The notes: generated by a model not told the origin, from the sequence alone. A stretch of DNA of 64,000 nucleotides from Rhizobiaceae bacterium (GCA_017644005.1 JAEPMJ010000005.1:1-64000); one strand, 5' to 3'; shown: positions 8,354 through 16,530, counted from the first letter of the stretch. A program made the numbers and translations.

Positions 8354-8365
8354 CGCAATATTGCG
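8354..8365. promoter_or_regulatory. 12-base perfect palindrome CGCAATATTGCG
   Basis: A perfect dyad, CGCAATATTGCG, lies 14 bases before the proximal operator of the ABC promoter. It contains no spacer, so it is more likely a protein site than a hairpin. No binder is identifiable. Confidence 0.35.
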
Positions 8366-8378
8366 CATAGCTATCCGA

Positions 8379-8431
8379 AAATCTCAATATTGGGATTTTT
8401 CTTGACATAGATAATTGTCAGGACGTAGCCT
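8379..8431 (+). promoter_or_regulatory. Operator and predicted promoter of the ABC importer/phosphorylase operon
   Basis: TCTCA-ATAT-TGGGA (8382-8395) is followed by 6 bases and a perfect TTGACA (8402-8407), then after 18 bases TAGCCT (8426-8431). This repeats the dctP promoter layout base for base in spacing. Predicted transcription starts near 8438, which argues for translation from the ATG at 8477. A second inverted repeat, TGACA-N8-TGTCA (8403-8420), overlaps the -35 box and could bind a repressor. Confidence 0.6.
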
Positions 8432-8476
8432 TCACTCATGCTGCAGGGGCATCAGTGCCCAGTGCCCAGTTGGTTG

Positions 8477-9241
8477 ATGTCCGAAAGGCCCGAGTTGATC
8501 ACGATCCAGCAAATCGCAAAGACCTTCGGCGGCAAGGAAGACAGCGTTGTTGCGCTGGAACCCTTCAGCCTCGAAATTGCCGAAGGCGAACTGGTGTCGA
8601 TTGTCGGACCCTCCGGCTGCGGCAAATCCACCTTGCTGCGCATCATTGCCGGGCTGGAGAAACCAACCTCCGGCAAGATCGTTCTGGGAACGGCCGATCT
8701 CAAACGCCCGGTTGGGTTTGTCTTCCAGGATGCTGTTCTGCTTCCCTGGAAGACGGTTGCCGACAACATCCGCTTCCCGCTGGATACATCCGGGATCCCG
8801 CGCAGTCAGGGCGAGGAGAAGGTTCGCGAACTCATCAGGCTTGTCGGCCTTGAGGGGTTCGAAAACTCGCTGCCCAAACAGCTTTCGGGCGGAATGAGGC
8901 AGCGGGCAGCCATTGCCCGCGCCCTGGCCGACGATCCGCCCATTCTGCTGATGGACGAGCCGTTTTCCGCTGTCGACCTACTCACCAGGGAAACGCTGAA
9001 TGACGAGTTGAGCCGGATCTGGCGGCAGACGGGAAAGACCATTCTCCTTGTGACCCACTCGGTCGAGGAGGCGGCATATCTCGGCACCAAGGTTATGGTC
9101 ATGAGTCCGCGCCCCGGCCGTCTGAAAAAGACCATCGACGTCGGTCTGCCGCTACCGCGTGACGAACATACAAGGCGCTCCGCGGAATACCTGGACCTTG
9201 TTTCGGATCTCCGCAACATGATGCGGGAGATGACCAAGTGA
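8477..9241 (+). CDS. ABC transporter ATP-binding protein (nitrate/sulfonate/NMT1 class)
   Basis: A 254-residue ATPase from the ATG at 8477. An in-frame ATG at 8438 would add 13 residues, but it sits on the predicted transcription start. It has Walker A GPSGCGKST, Q-loop VFQDAVLLPWKTV, signature LSGGMRQRAAIARALADDP, Walker B ILLMDEPFSAVD and the switch THSVEEA. The LLPWKTV form of the Q-loop is typical of SsuB/TauB/ThiZ-type importers. GTGA overlap couples it to the first permease. It energises the importer made with the permeases at 9238 and 11803 and the binding protein at 10800. Confidence 0.9.
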   Translation: MSERPELITIQQIAKTFGGKEDSVVALEPFSLEIAEGELVSIVGPSGCGKSTLLRIIAGLEKPTSGKIVLGTADLKRPVGFVFQDAVLLPWKTVADNIRFPLDTSGIPRSQGEEKVRELIRLVGLEGFENSLPKQLSGGMRQRAAIARALADDPPILLMDEPFSAVDLLTRETLNDELSRIWRQTGKTILLVTHSVEEAAYLGTKVMVMSPRPGRLKKTIDVGLPLPRDEHTRRSAEYLDLVSDLRNMMREMTK

Positions 9242-10005
9242 ACGGCCGTCTCCGGGCGAGCTTCGAATACGGCACCGCGCTGCTGCTTCTGGCTTTTGCC
9301 TGGTGGTATGCGAGCGGCCCGATGGGAATGCCGCACTACCTGCTGCCCTCGCCGCAATCGGTCATCGCAACGCTTTGGGACCTCCTGCAGGACGGACAGC
9401 TCCTGCCGCATGTTGCCTTCACGGTTCAGAATATCGTGCTCGGCCTGGTCATCGGGACCGTATTCGGAGTCGCGCTGGCCTACCTGCTGTTCAAAATTCC
9501 CGGACTCGGCGAGGTTGTAGAGGGTCCGCTCGTCGTCTTGCAGACGGCCCCGAAAATCGCCCTGGCGCCGCTCATCATCATCTGGTTCGGTCTCGGGCTG
9601 ACGGCAAAGATCGTCCTTATCGTCAGCCTTGTCTTCTTTCCGGTTTTCGCCGGCGCTCTCGCCGGCCTGCGAGCCATCGACAGCAGGCTGCACGACCTCG
9701 CCGACCTTCTTCATCTTTCGCCGCTTCAGCGCTTGGCAAGCATCGATCTGCCGGCGTCGCTTCCCGGCATATTCGTTGGCGTGAAAATCGGCGCGATCCA
9801 GGCACTCGTGGGAGCCATTCTGGCCGAGTGGATGTCCGGTGCGCAGGGCCTCGGCTACATGATGACCTTCGCAACAGCGACCTACAAGACACCGATGCTC
9901 TTTGGTGCCGTGTTGCTGACCGCGCTCTTCGGCATGGCGATGCATGCCGTCCTCAATGAGATCGAAGCCCGGTTCCTGTCGTGGAGCACTCCCGATGAAC
10001 AGTAG
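9238..10005 (+). CDS. ABC transporter permease 1 (BPD_transp_1; GTG start)
   Basis: A 255-residue inner-membrane permease with about six helices and the EAA-loop region LHLSPLQRLASIDLPASLPGIFVG followed by GAILAEWM. The GTG start overlaps the ATPase stop (GTGA), and the phosphorylase start lies inside its 3' end. The operon holds a second permease at 11803 with shared QTAPKIALAPL/QTTPKIAIAPL and FFPV motifs, so the channel is probably a heterodimer, which is unusual for SsuC/TauC-like systems that normally have one permease. Confidence 0.88.
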   Translation: MNGRLRASFEYGTALLLLAFAWWYASGPMGMPHYLLPSPQSVIATLWDLLQDGQLLPHVAFTVQNIVLGLVIGTVFGVALAYLLFKIPGLGEVVEGPLVVLQTAPKIALAPLIIIWFGLGLTAKIVLIVSLVFFPVFAGALAGLRAIDSRLHDLADLLHLSPLQRLASIDLPASLPGIFVGVKIGAIQALVGAILAEWMSGAQGLGYMMTFATATYKTPMLFGAVLLTALFGMAMHAVLNEIEARFLSWSTPDEQ

Positions 10006-10795
10006 AGCCGCTCCCACCGCGCTGCATCCATTCACGAACGGCCGTCCGCCGCACCTTCCGTGCGGACCGGGCGACATATGCGAGGACGTGCTCGTTCCGG
10101 GAGATCCAGACCGTGTGACGCTTCTTGCGCGCATGCTCGACGGTGTGACCGATTTCGGTCGCCGCCGCGAGTTCGCGGTTGTGAGCGGGCGCTACAACGG
10201 TCACCCGCTTACCATCTGTTCCAGCGGAATCGGCGGACCTTCCACCGAGATAGCACTTGTCGAGCTGGCGATGCTCGGCGCAAAGCGCGTTATCCGCATC
10301 GGCGGCATGTCGGCTCTGCTCAAGGACATTCCGACCGGTTCCTATGTAGTCGCGGACAAAGCTATCGGCATGTCCGGGGTCGCACCGCTCTATTGGACTG
10401 CTGCCGACGAACTCCGGTCCGATCCCGGCCTGTGTTCCGCCCTCTTCGCCGCAGCGCGCGACAAGGGACTAGCGGTGCGTACAGGCATGATCGCGACGAG
10501 CGACAGCTACTATCTCGGCCAGGATCGCCCCGTCCCATCCGTGGACGACCTTGAAACCAGCTTTCTGGACAGGTTCCGCAGTCGCGGTGCCATCGGCATC
10601 GATATGGAAAGCCAGGTCATTCTCGCCGTGAGCCAGAGGATCGGCCTCAAGGCGGCATGCGTTCTCGGCGTGCACGGCAACCGGGCCACAGATGATTGGC
10701 TCGTCGACTACGAGCCCACGCAACGCAACCTTCTGCACATCGCCGGAAACGCGCTGATCAGGATCCAATCAGAAACCTCGAAAGAGAAGGAATAG
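9995..10795 (+). CDS. Nucleoside phosphorylase, uridine-phosphorylase-like
   Basis: A 266-residue member of the PNP/UDP family. Evidence: VLVPGDPDRVTLLA near the N-terminus (phosphate/nucleoside loop as in Udp and DeoD), SSGIGGPSTEIALVELAMLGAKRVIRIGG, and GIDMESQV, matching the MES motif that binds ribose. The reaction would be nucleoside + phosphate to base + ribose-1-phosphate. The ATG at 9995 overlaps the permease gene by 11 bases and has GGAG upstream. Being embedded in an importer operon suggests that the imported solute is a nucleoside, most likely a pyrimidine nucleoside given the neighbouring operon. The base preference cannot be read from the sequence. Confidence 0.82.
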   Translation: MNSRAAPTALHPFTNGRPPHLPCGPGDICEDVLVPGDPDRVTLLARMLDGVTDFGRRREFAVVSGRYNGHPLTICSSGIGGPSTEIALVELAMLGAKRVIRIGGMSALLKDIPTGSYVVADKAIGMSGVAPLYWTAADELRSDPGLCSALFAAARDKGLAVRTGMIATSDSYYLGQDRPVPSVDDLETSFLDRFRSRGAIGIDMESQVILAVSQRIGLKAACVLGVHGNRATDDWLVDYEPTQRNLLHIAGNALIRIQSETSKEKE

Positions 10796-10799
10796 GAAT

Positions 10800-11795
10800 A
10801 TGCATGACAAGCTAAGGAAACTCGCTGCTGCAATTGGCCTTGTGGTTCCCCTTCTGGGCGCATCGCCTGCCATCGCGCTGGACAAAGTCGTCTTCCAGAT
10901 CGACGGTAACGTCGTGCCGTTCTACGCACCGCTTTACGCCGGTGTCGAGAACGGATTCTTCGCTGATCAGAACATCGAGGTTGAGTTCCTGTATGCAGGC
11001 GCCTCCGACATCCTGACCAATATCGCTGCCGGCAATGTCGACTTCGGGTTTCCGAACGGCGACGCCGTGGTCGCGGCCGCCGCGAATGGCCTGCCTGTCA
11101 AGGTGGTCCACACCACCTATCAGCGCGGCATCGGTGCTCTTCTTGCCAAGAAGGAAAGCGGCATCGAAACCTATGCCGACCTGAAGGGAAAGAAGGTTGC
11201 GGTCACGTCGCTGGGCAGCCCGAATTACCTGCAGCTGCAGGTCGGTCTCGCCAAGGCGGGCCTTTCGATCGACGACGTCACCGTCGAGGTTGTCGCTTCC
11301 GGCGCCATCGTTCAGACTCTTCAGAGCGACGATGTCGATGCCATCGTTTTCTCGGAGTTGAGAAAATATGCGCTTGAGGCGGCCGGGTTCGACGTCACCA
11401 TGATCCTGTCGAACGACTTTCTGCCGTCCTTCGGCAATGTGGTCGTCACGAGCTCAGCCAAGCTGGCCGACAACCCCGATCTTGTGAAACGGTTCACCAC
11501 CGCCGTCACAAAGTCCTACGAGTGGGTCATTGACGGCCATGTGGAAGAAGCGCTGCAGATCTCCATGGACAAGTACACGCCAACCTGGGCGGACCAGATT
11601 GGTATCCTCACCACTGCGTTCGAAAACACATTTGTCGCATCTGTCTGGCAGAGCCCGCTGACCAAAGAAGAGGGACTGGGCGCAGCCGACTTCGACGCAT
11701 GGCAGATGAATGCGGACATTCTGGCTGAGTACAAGGTGATCGACACCGCGCCGAAGGCATCTGACTTCGTCGTCGATCCGTCTTCGATCGAGTAA
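10800..11795 (+). CDS. ABC transporter periplasmic substrate-binding protein, NMT1/THI5-like
   Basis: A 331-residue secreted protein with a signal peptide ending near ASPAIA-LDK. The next segment, VPFYAPLYAGVENGFFADQNIEVEF, is the classic start of NMT1/THI5-like binding proteins (relatives of SsuA, ThiY, RibY). It also has AGASDILTNIAAGNVDFGF and LKGKKVAVTSLGSPNYL. The family includes pyrimidine-type ligands such as formyl-aminopyrimidine. It follows the phosphorylase by 4 bases, with AAGGA before the ATG. In this context the ligand is probably a pyrimidine nucleoside or a modified pyrimidine; that is inference. Confidence 0.87.
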   Translation: MHDKLRKLAAAIGLVVPLLGASPAIALDKVVFQIDGNVVPFYAPLYAGVENGFFADQNIEVEFLYAGASDILTNIAAGNVDFGFPNGDAVVAAAANGLPVKVVHTTYQRGIGALLAKKESGIETYADLKGKKVAVTSLGSPNYLQLQVGLAKAGLSIDDVTVEVVASGAIVQTLQSDDVDAIVFSELRKYALEAAGFDVTMILSNDFLPSFGNVVVTSSAKLADNPDLVKRFTTAVTKSYEWVIDGHVEEALQISMDKYTPTWADQIGILTTAFENTFVASVWQSPLTKEEGLGAADFDAWQMNADILAEYKVIDTAPKASDFVVDPSSIE

Positions 11796-11802
11796 CACAG
11801 CA

Positions 11803-12540
11803 GTGCTGATGCGAAACCTAATCGGTCTGTTCGGGATCGTCGCGCTATGGGGCGCGGCGGTCCCGCTGCTCGATATTCCGGCTTATCTGCTGCCGGATCC
11901 CTGGGCGGTTCTGCAGAGCCTGATCTTCCATTTCCAGCGTTCCGCACTCGCCTGGCATATATACATCACGCTGACCGAAATCCTCGGTGGATTTCTTCTG
12001 GGCGCAGCCGTCGGCATCGTTGCGGCTATTCTGTTCTCGCGCTCGCCGCTCATGCTTCGCCTTTGCACGCCGCTCATCCTGCTTCTGCAGACGACGCCCA
12101 AGATCGCGATCGCTCCGCTGCTGCTGCTCTGGCTCGGCCTTGGCGCGGCACCGAAGATCGTCCTTGTGGCCATTGTGACCTTCTTCCCGGTAATGACCTC
12201 GATGCTGTCCGGCATTGTCTACATGAACAAGTCGTATGCCGATCTGGCCGGTGTGCTGCGGCTCTCCGCATGGCAGCGATTTCGGCATATCGAACTGCCA
12301 GCAGCGATTCCGACGCTGTTTGCGGGCGCTACGGTCGCCACCACGCTTGCCATGACCGCGGCGGTTATCGGTGAGCTTATGGGCGCGAACAAGGGAATCG
12401 GCTTCCTACTCGCCAACGGCCAGGAAAACGCCGACGCGGCAACCGTCATTGGCATGGTGATACTGCTGTCGTTTCTGGGCTGGGCGTTCTTCGCCCTGCT
12501 GGATTATGGACGAAGGCGCGTGGAAGATCGTTATTTGTGA
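11803..12540 (+). CDS. ABC transporter permease 2 (BPD_transp_1)
   Basis: A 245-residue permease with about six membrane segments. It starts at GTG 11803 or ATG 11809; neither has a strong ribosome binding site. The EAA-like loop is LRLSAWQRFRHIELPAAIPTLFAG, followed by GELMGANKGIGFLL. It closely resembles the permease at 9238-10005 and probably pairs with it. Its stop codon lies one base from the 3' end of the convergent tRNA-Arg, leaving no room for a terminator. Confidence 0.88.
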   Translation: MLMRNLIGLFGIVALWGAAVPLLDIPAYLLPDPWAVLQSLIFHFQRSALAWHIYITLTEILGGFLLGAAVGIVAAILFSRSPLMLRLCTPLILLLQTTPKIAIAPLLLLWLGLGAAPKIVLVAIVTFFPVMTSMLSGIVYMNKSYADLAGVLRLSAWQRFRHIELPAAIPTLFAGATVATTLAMTAAVIGELMGANKGIGFLLANGQENADAATVIGMVILLSFLGWAFFALLDYGRRRVEDRYL

Positions 12541-12541
12541 T

Positions 12542-12618
12542 TGGCGATCCCGACAGGATTCGAACCTGTGACCCTCAGATTAGGAATCTGATGCTCTATC
12601 CTACTGAGCTACGGGACC
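12542..12618 (-). tRNA. tRNA-Arg (anticodon CCU)
   Basis: Read on the minus strand, a 77-base cloverleaf begins GGTCCCG and closes with CGGGATC, then G and an encoded CCA. The D arm is GCTC...GAGC, the anticodon arm TCAGA-TTCCTAA-TCTGA with anticodon CCT, and the T arm ACAGG-TTCGAAT-CCTGT. It decodes AGG. Its 3' end faces and abuts the pyrimidine island. Confidence 0.95.
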
Positions 12619-12726
12619 GCGTCGGGCACACATAGCCGCTTGTGCCGACTTCGCCAAGCGCCAAGCAGGCGCGTGCGCCGCTCTGAGGCGGCCGGGCGCT
12701 CCGATGAACCGCTGACCGGTTGCGCG

Positions 12727-13890
12727 TCAAGCGGCGAGAGCGGTTTCCGCCAGTTTCACCCAGTAGCTGACGCCGTGCGGGATGGCTTCATCGTTGAAGT
12801 CGTAGGCCGGGTTATGGAGATTGGCGGTATCGCCATTGCCCATGAATATGAATGCGCCGGGCCGTGCTTCCAGCATGTAGGAAAAATCCTCGCCGCCCAT
12901 CACCGGCAGCACGTCGGTATCGACATTGGGCGCACCAGCAACCGACCTGGCTACTCCGGCAGCGAAATCGGTCTCTTCCGGATGGTTGAAGGTGACCGGA
13001 TAGTTGAAGTCGATCTTAACTTCCACGGTGGCGCCGTGCGCCGCCGCAATACCTTGGCAGATCTCGTTCATGCGCTTGGCCGCCGCTTCGCCCACTTCGG
13101 TGCGCAGGATGCGGATCGTGCCATTGAGCTCGACCTGTTCAGGGATGATGTTGAAGGCATCGCCGCCGTGGAATTTGGTGACCGAAACCACCACTGAATC
13201 GAGCGGATCAATGCTGCGTGAGGCGATTGTCTGCAATGCCGTAACGATCTGGCTGCCGATGACGATCGGATCGATCGTGCCATGCGGCATTGCGGCGTGG
13301 CCGCCCTTGCCCTTGACGATGATCCAGAATTCGGCGGTCGCTGCCATGGTCGGACCGGGGCGGATCGCGAACTGGCCGACGGGCAGGCCCGGCATGTTGT
13401 GCATGCCGAAGACGGTTTTGATGCCAAAGCGGTCCATCATGCCGTCCTTGACCATGGCGTCGCCGCCGGCGCCACCTTCTTCGGCGGGCTGGAAGATGAC
13501 CGCGACAGACCCTTTGAAATTGCGGGTTTCGGCGAGATACTTGGCAGCGCCCAACAACATCGCGGTATGGCCGTCATGCCCGCAGGCGTGCATCTGGTTG
13601 GGCGTCTTCGACGCCCAGTCCTTGCCGGTGATCTCATTGAGCGGCAGGGCGTCCATGTCGGCACGCAGGCCCACCGCCGGGCCATCGCCGAGATTACCCT
13701 TGATTATCCCGACGACGCCGGTTTTACCGATGCCGGTAACCACTTCGTCGCAGCCGAATTCGGTGAGCCGCTCGGCGACAAACGCCGCCGTCTGGTGAAC
13801 CTCGTAGAGGATTTCGGGAATCGTATGCAGATGGCGGCGCCAGCCGGTGATTTCGTCATGCATTTCGGCTACGCGGTTCAATATCGGCAT
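12727..13890 (-). CDS. M20D-family amidohydrolase (hippurate hydrolase / N-acyl amino acid amidohydrolase)
   Basis: A 387-residue metallohydrolase beginning MPILNRVAEMHDEITGWRRHLH. Motifs: HTIPEILYE, GLRADMDALP, MHACGHDGHTAMLLGAAKYL (metal-binding Cys-x-His and Asp), FQPAEEGGAGG and a C-terminal GGEDFSYM. This set defines the HipO/AmaA aminoacylase subfamily that removes acyl groups from amino acids. The cysteine-ligand variant distinguishes it from the carbamoylase at 137-1420. It stands alone on the minus strand downstream of its own 200-base intergenic region, with tRNA-Arg after it. The physiological substrate is unknown. Confidence 0.9.
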   Translation of the reverse strand: MPILNRVAEMHDEITGWRRHLHTIPEILYEVHQTAAFVAERLTEFGCDEVVTGIGKTGVVGIIKGNLGDGPAVGLRADMDALPLNEITGKDWASKTPNQMHACGHDGHTAMLLGAAKYLAETRNFKGSVAVIFQPAEEGGAGGDAMVKDGMMDRFGIKTVFGMHNMPGLPVGQFAIRPGPTMAATAEFWIIVKGKGGHAAMPHGTIDPIVIGSQIVTALQTIASRSIDPLDSVVVSVTKFHGGDAFNIIPEQVELNGTIRILRTEVGEAAAKRMNEICQGIAAAHGATVEVKIDFNYPVTFNHPEETDFAAGVARSVAGAPNVDTDVLPVMGGEDFSYMLEARPGAFIFMGNGDTANLHNPAYDFNDEAIPHGVSYWVKLAETALAA

Positions 13891-14097
13891 CAGGCAGAAC
13901 TCTCGCTGGTTACCGCCAGGCGGCGGCTTCATTGAATTGTTGCGGCGCGCTCGACTTTGCCATTTTGGCGTCACATGAGATAGATAGCAGAGCAAACAAA
14001 GCGATTGGCCCTGGCTAGCGGCATGGTCTGACCATGCGGGCCTGCTGAACCATAGTGACACTGCCGCCGAATGGGCAAGGGCGAAATGGGGTTGGGA

Positions 14098-15195
14098 ATG
14101 CGCGTGCGGATTGCGTCGGTCCGGTTGATAGCTGTTCTTATGTTGGCAGCCCTGGCGGTGCCGGCGAATGCCGGTCCGCACATCGTTGTGGATGTCGGCA
14201 GCGGACGCGTTCTGGACGAATCGGAGCCTTTCCGTCGCTGGTTTCCGGCCTCATTGACCAAACTGATGACGGTCTATGTCACCTTCCGTGCCATCAGGGC
14301 AGGGGAAATCACGCTCAGGTCGCCAGTTGTGATATCCGCCAATGCTGCCAAAGAACCGCCCAGCAAGATGGGTTATCCGAAAGGCTCTGTGCTTACCGTC
14401 GACAACGCGATCAAGATTCTGATGGTGAAGTCGGCGAATGATGTCGCCACGGCCCTGGGTGAGAGCGTCGGCGGTTCGGAGAAGGCGTTCGCGGCGCGCA
14501 TGAACGCGGAATCACAACGACTTGGCATGACCGGCACAAACTGGGTCAATGCGCATGGTCTGCATTCGGATCATCAATATACCACGGCGCGCGACATGGC
14601 TCTTCTGGCGACCGCGATCCGCAAAGAGTTTCCGCAGTATGACAGCTATTTCGCAATCGAGGCGCTTCAGGCTGGAAAGGCGCGTCTGAACAACCACAAC
14701 TCTCTGATCGGCCGGTTCGACGGCGCCGACGGCATGAAAACCGGCTACACATGTCCGTCCGGCTTCAACCTCGTTGCCTCGGCGCAGCGGCGCGGAAAGC
14801 GCGTCGTCGCCGTTGTACTGGGCGCTGAATCCGTCGAACAACGCGCCGAAACGGCGGCAGAACTTCTGGCCAAGGGTTTCTCGCGCTCGTCGTTCGGAGC
14901 GAAAAGGCTCGGCGCGATGCGCCCCTATGGGTCGATGCTGACCACGGCCACCAACATGCGTCCGATGATCTGTACCAAGAAAGCGCGGCAGGAACGGCTG
15001 GCCAATCGCGACGAGCAGGGGCGCCGTATCATCAGTTCGCCCTACATGACCGCTTTCGACCGGCCGCGGCGTGTCATTGAAGTCGGTCTCGGTGGCGCCG
15101 TCGGCCCGCTTCCGGTTTCAGCGGCGAGCGCATCGAATATCCCGACTCCAACACCTCGTCCCGATTACACGCCAACTGTGGCCGAAGGCGGCTGA
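14098..15195 (+). CDS. D-alanyl-D-alanine carboxypeptidase, PBP5/6 type
   Basis: A 365-residue secreted serine peptidase. It has a signal peptide (RIASVRLIAVLMLAALAVPANA) and the three penicillin-binding motifs: ASLTKL (SxxK), KSAND (SxN) and MKTGYT (KTG). It trims the terminal D-Ala of peptidoglycan stem peptides in the periplasm. The ATG at 14098 follows GGGGTTGGGA; an ATG 27 bases upstream is in frame without a better site. The region after the KTG motif is long (about 140 residues), basic and ends in a Pro/Thr-rich tail, unlike the membrane-anchor helix of PBP5. The CobW gene starts 9 bases later. Confidence 0.92.
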   Translation: MRVRIASVRLIAVLMLAALAVPANAGPHIVVDVGSGRVLDESEPFRRWFPASLTKLMTVYVTFRAIRAGEITLRSPVVISANAAKEPPSKMGYPKGSVLTVDNAIKILMVKSANDVATALGESVGGSEKAFAARMNAESQRLGMTGTNWVNAHGLHSDHQYTTARDMALLATAIRKEFPQYDSYFAIEALQAGKARLNNHNSLIGRFDGADGMKTGYTCPSGFNLVASAQRRGKRVVAVVLGAESVEQRAETAAELLAKGFSRSSFGAKRLGAMRPYGSMLTTATNMRPMICTKKARQERLANRDEQGRRIISSPYMTAFDRPRRVIEVGLGGAVGPLPVSAASASNIPTPTPRPDYTPTVAEGG

Positions 15196-15204
15196 AGCGC
15201 GCCG

Positions 15205-16296
15205 ATGCCCCTCGATCCTATTGCCGTCACGGTGATCACCGGCTTTCTGGGTGCCGGCAAGACTACGCTGCTCAACCGTATCCTGAAAGATCCGGCAATC
15301 AAGAACACTGCCGTCATCATCAATGAATTCGGTGATGTCGCAGTCGACCACCTGTTGGTCGAACAGTCTTCCGATGGGGTCATCGAGCTTTCCGACGGCT
15401 GTGTATGCTGTTCTGTGCGCGGCGAGCTGATGGATACGATCGCCGACCTGATCGACCGTGCGCAGGCTGGCCGAATCGCGCCGCTGGAGCGTATTGTCAT
15501 CGAGACGACGGGCCTCGCCGACCCGGTTCCGGTACTGCAGTCGCTGATGGGGCATCCCGCGATTGTCGCCGCGTTGCGGCTGAGCGGCGTCGTTACGGTG
15601 GTCGATGCTGTGAACGGGCCCTCAACGCTGACGCAGCACGACGAGGCGAAGCGGCAGGTCGCGGTCGCGGACCGGATCATCCTGACCAAAACGGATCTGC
15701 CGCAGGCGGACCCCGAAACGGTGCGGTCGCTGCTTCTCGGCCTTAATCCCCTGGCGCCGGCGACGAGTGTTTCCGGCGACGGTGCGGACACCGCAACGCT
15801 GCTCGACAACGGTCTCTATGACCCGGCCACCAAATCCGCTGATGTAGCGCGCTGGCTTGGAGATCGCACCGGCGACCATGACCATCACCACGATCATGGT
15901 CACGACCACCATCACCATCCGGAGCGGATCAGAAGTTTTTCGCTGATCCACGAAGCGCCGATCGAAATTGGCGCCCTTGAGATTTTTTTGGATCTGGTTC
16001 GGTCGACCCAAGGCCCGAAGCTGCTGCGCATGAAGGGCATTGTGCGGCTGGCCGACGACCCTGAGTGTCCGCTGGTGCTGCACGCGGTGCAGACCTTGAT
16101 GCATCCGCCGGCACGGCTTGCCGAATGGCCCGCCGGCAGCACCCGCGAGACGCGGTTGGTGTTCATAGCGGACGGCATGGACGAGACCTATGTGCGGCGG
16201 CTGTTTGCGGCAATCACCAACCAGTTGTCGGTGGATACACCCGACAGGGCGGCGGTAGAGGGCAATCCGCTGGCGATTTCAGGCTTTTCAGGTTGA
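15205..16296 (+). CDS. CobW/COG0523-family GTPase, metal chaperone
   Basis: A 363-residue G3E GTPase with P-loop GFLGAGKTTLL (about residues 12-22), INEFGDV, the metal-binding CxCC motif (SDGCVCC, about 66-72), ETTGLADP, and TKTD as the guanine-recognition motif. A histidine/aspartate-rich stretch follows (about 227-243, HDHHHDHGHDHHHH), and then the CobW C-terminal domain. Such proteins deliver zinc or cobalt to client enzymes. It lies 9 bases after the D,D-carboxypeptidase, apparently in one transcript, and no Zur box is evident. Its 3' end overlaps the convergent tusA-like gene by 9 bases. Confidence 0.92.
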   Translation: MPLDPIAVTVITGFLGAGKTTLLNRILKDPAIKNTAVIINEFGDVAVDHLLVEQSSDGVIELSDGCVCCSVRGELMDTIADLIDRAQAGRIAPLERIVIETTGLADPVPVLQSLMGHPAIVAALRLSGVVTVVDAVNGPSTLTQHDEAKRQVAVADRIILTKTDLPQADPETVRSLLLGLNPLAPATSVSGDGADTATLLDNGLYDPATKSADVARWLGDRTGDHDHHHDHGHDHHHHPERIRSFSLIHEAPIEIGALEIFLDLVRSTQGPKLLRMKGIVRLADDPECPLVLHAVQTLMHPPARLAEWPAGSTRETRLVFIADGMDETYVRRLFAAITNQLSVDTPDRAAVEGNPLAISGFSG

Positions 16297-16530
16297 GGCT
16301 GCAGGTCCGCGCTCAATCGTAAAGCGATGGCCATTCGGCACCGCCTCCGTTGCCACCAGACGGTGTCCCTCGTCCCTGCAGAATACCGGTATGTCTATTG
16401 CGGCCAGCGGGTCGGTCGTTTCCACGATCAGCATCGCGCCCGGCTGCATATTCGCAAGCCGTTTGCGGGTGCGCAGCACCGGCAATGGGCAATTCAGGCC
16501 ACGGAGGTCGTAGGTGTTGCTGCGCGTCAC
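16288..16530 (-). CDS. TusA-family sulfurtransferase
   Basis: An 80-residue protein with the TusA/SirA signature DLRGLNCPLPVLRTRK; the cysteine in CPxP carries persulfide sulfur. The GTG at 16530 overlaps the stop of the upstream L,D-transpeptidase gene (GTGA), so I prefer it to a second GTG at 16554. The fold is the small beta-alpha-beta IF3-C-like domain. It could serve tRNA thiolation or general sulfur relay. No tusBCD or dsr genes are nearby. Confidence 0.87.
   Translation of the reverse strand: MTRSNTYDLRGLNCPLPVLRTRKRLANMQPGAMLIVETTDPLAAIDIPVFCRDEGHRLVATEAVPNGHRFTIERGPAAST

Noticed and set aside
8806..10134. A 442-codon minus-strand frame opposite the ABC ATPase and permease
   Set aside because: Both plus-strand genes have complete family motifs; the minus-strand product is low-complexity and basic.
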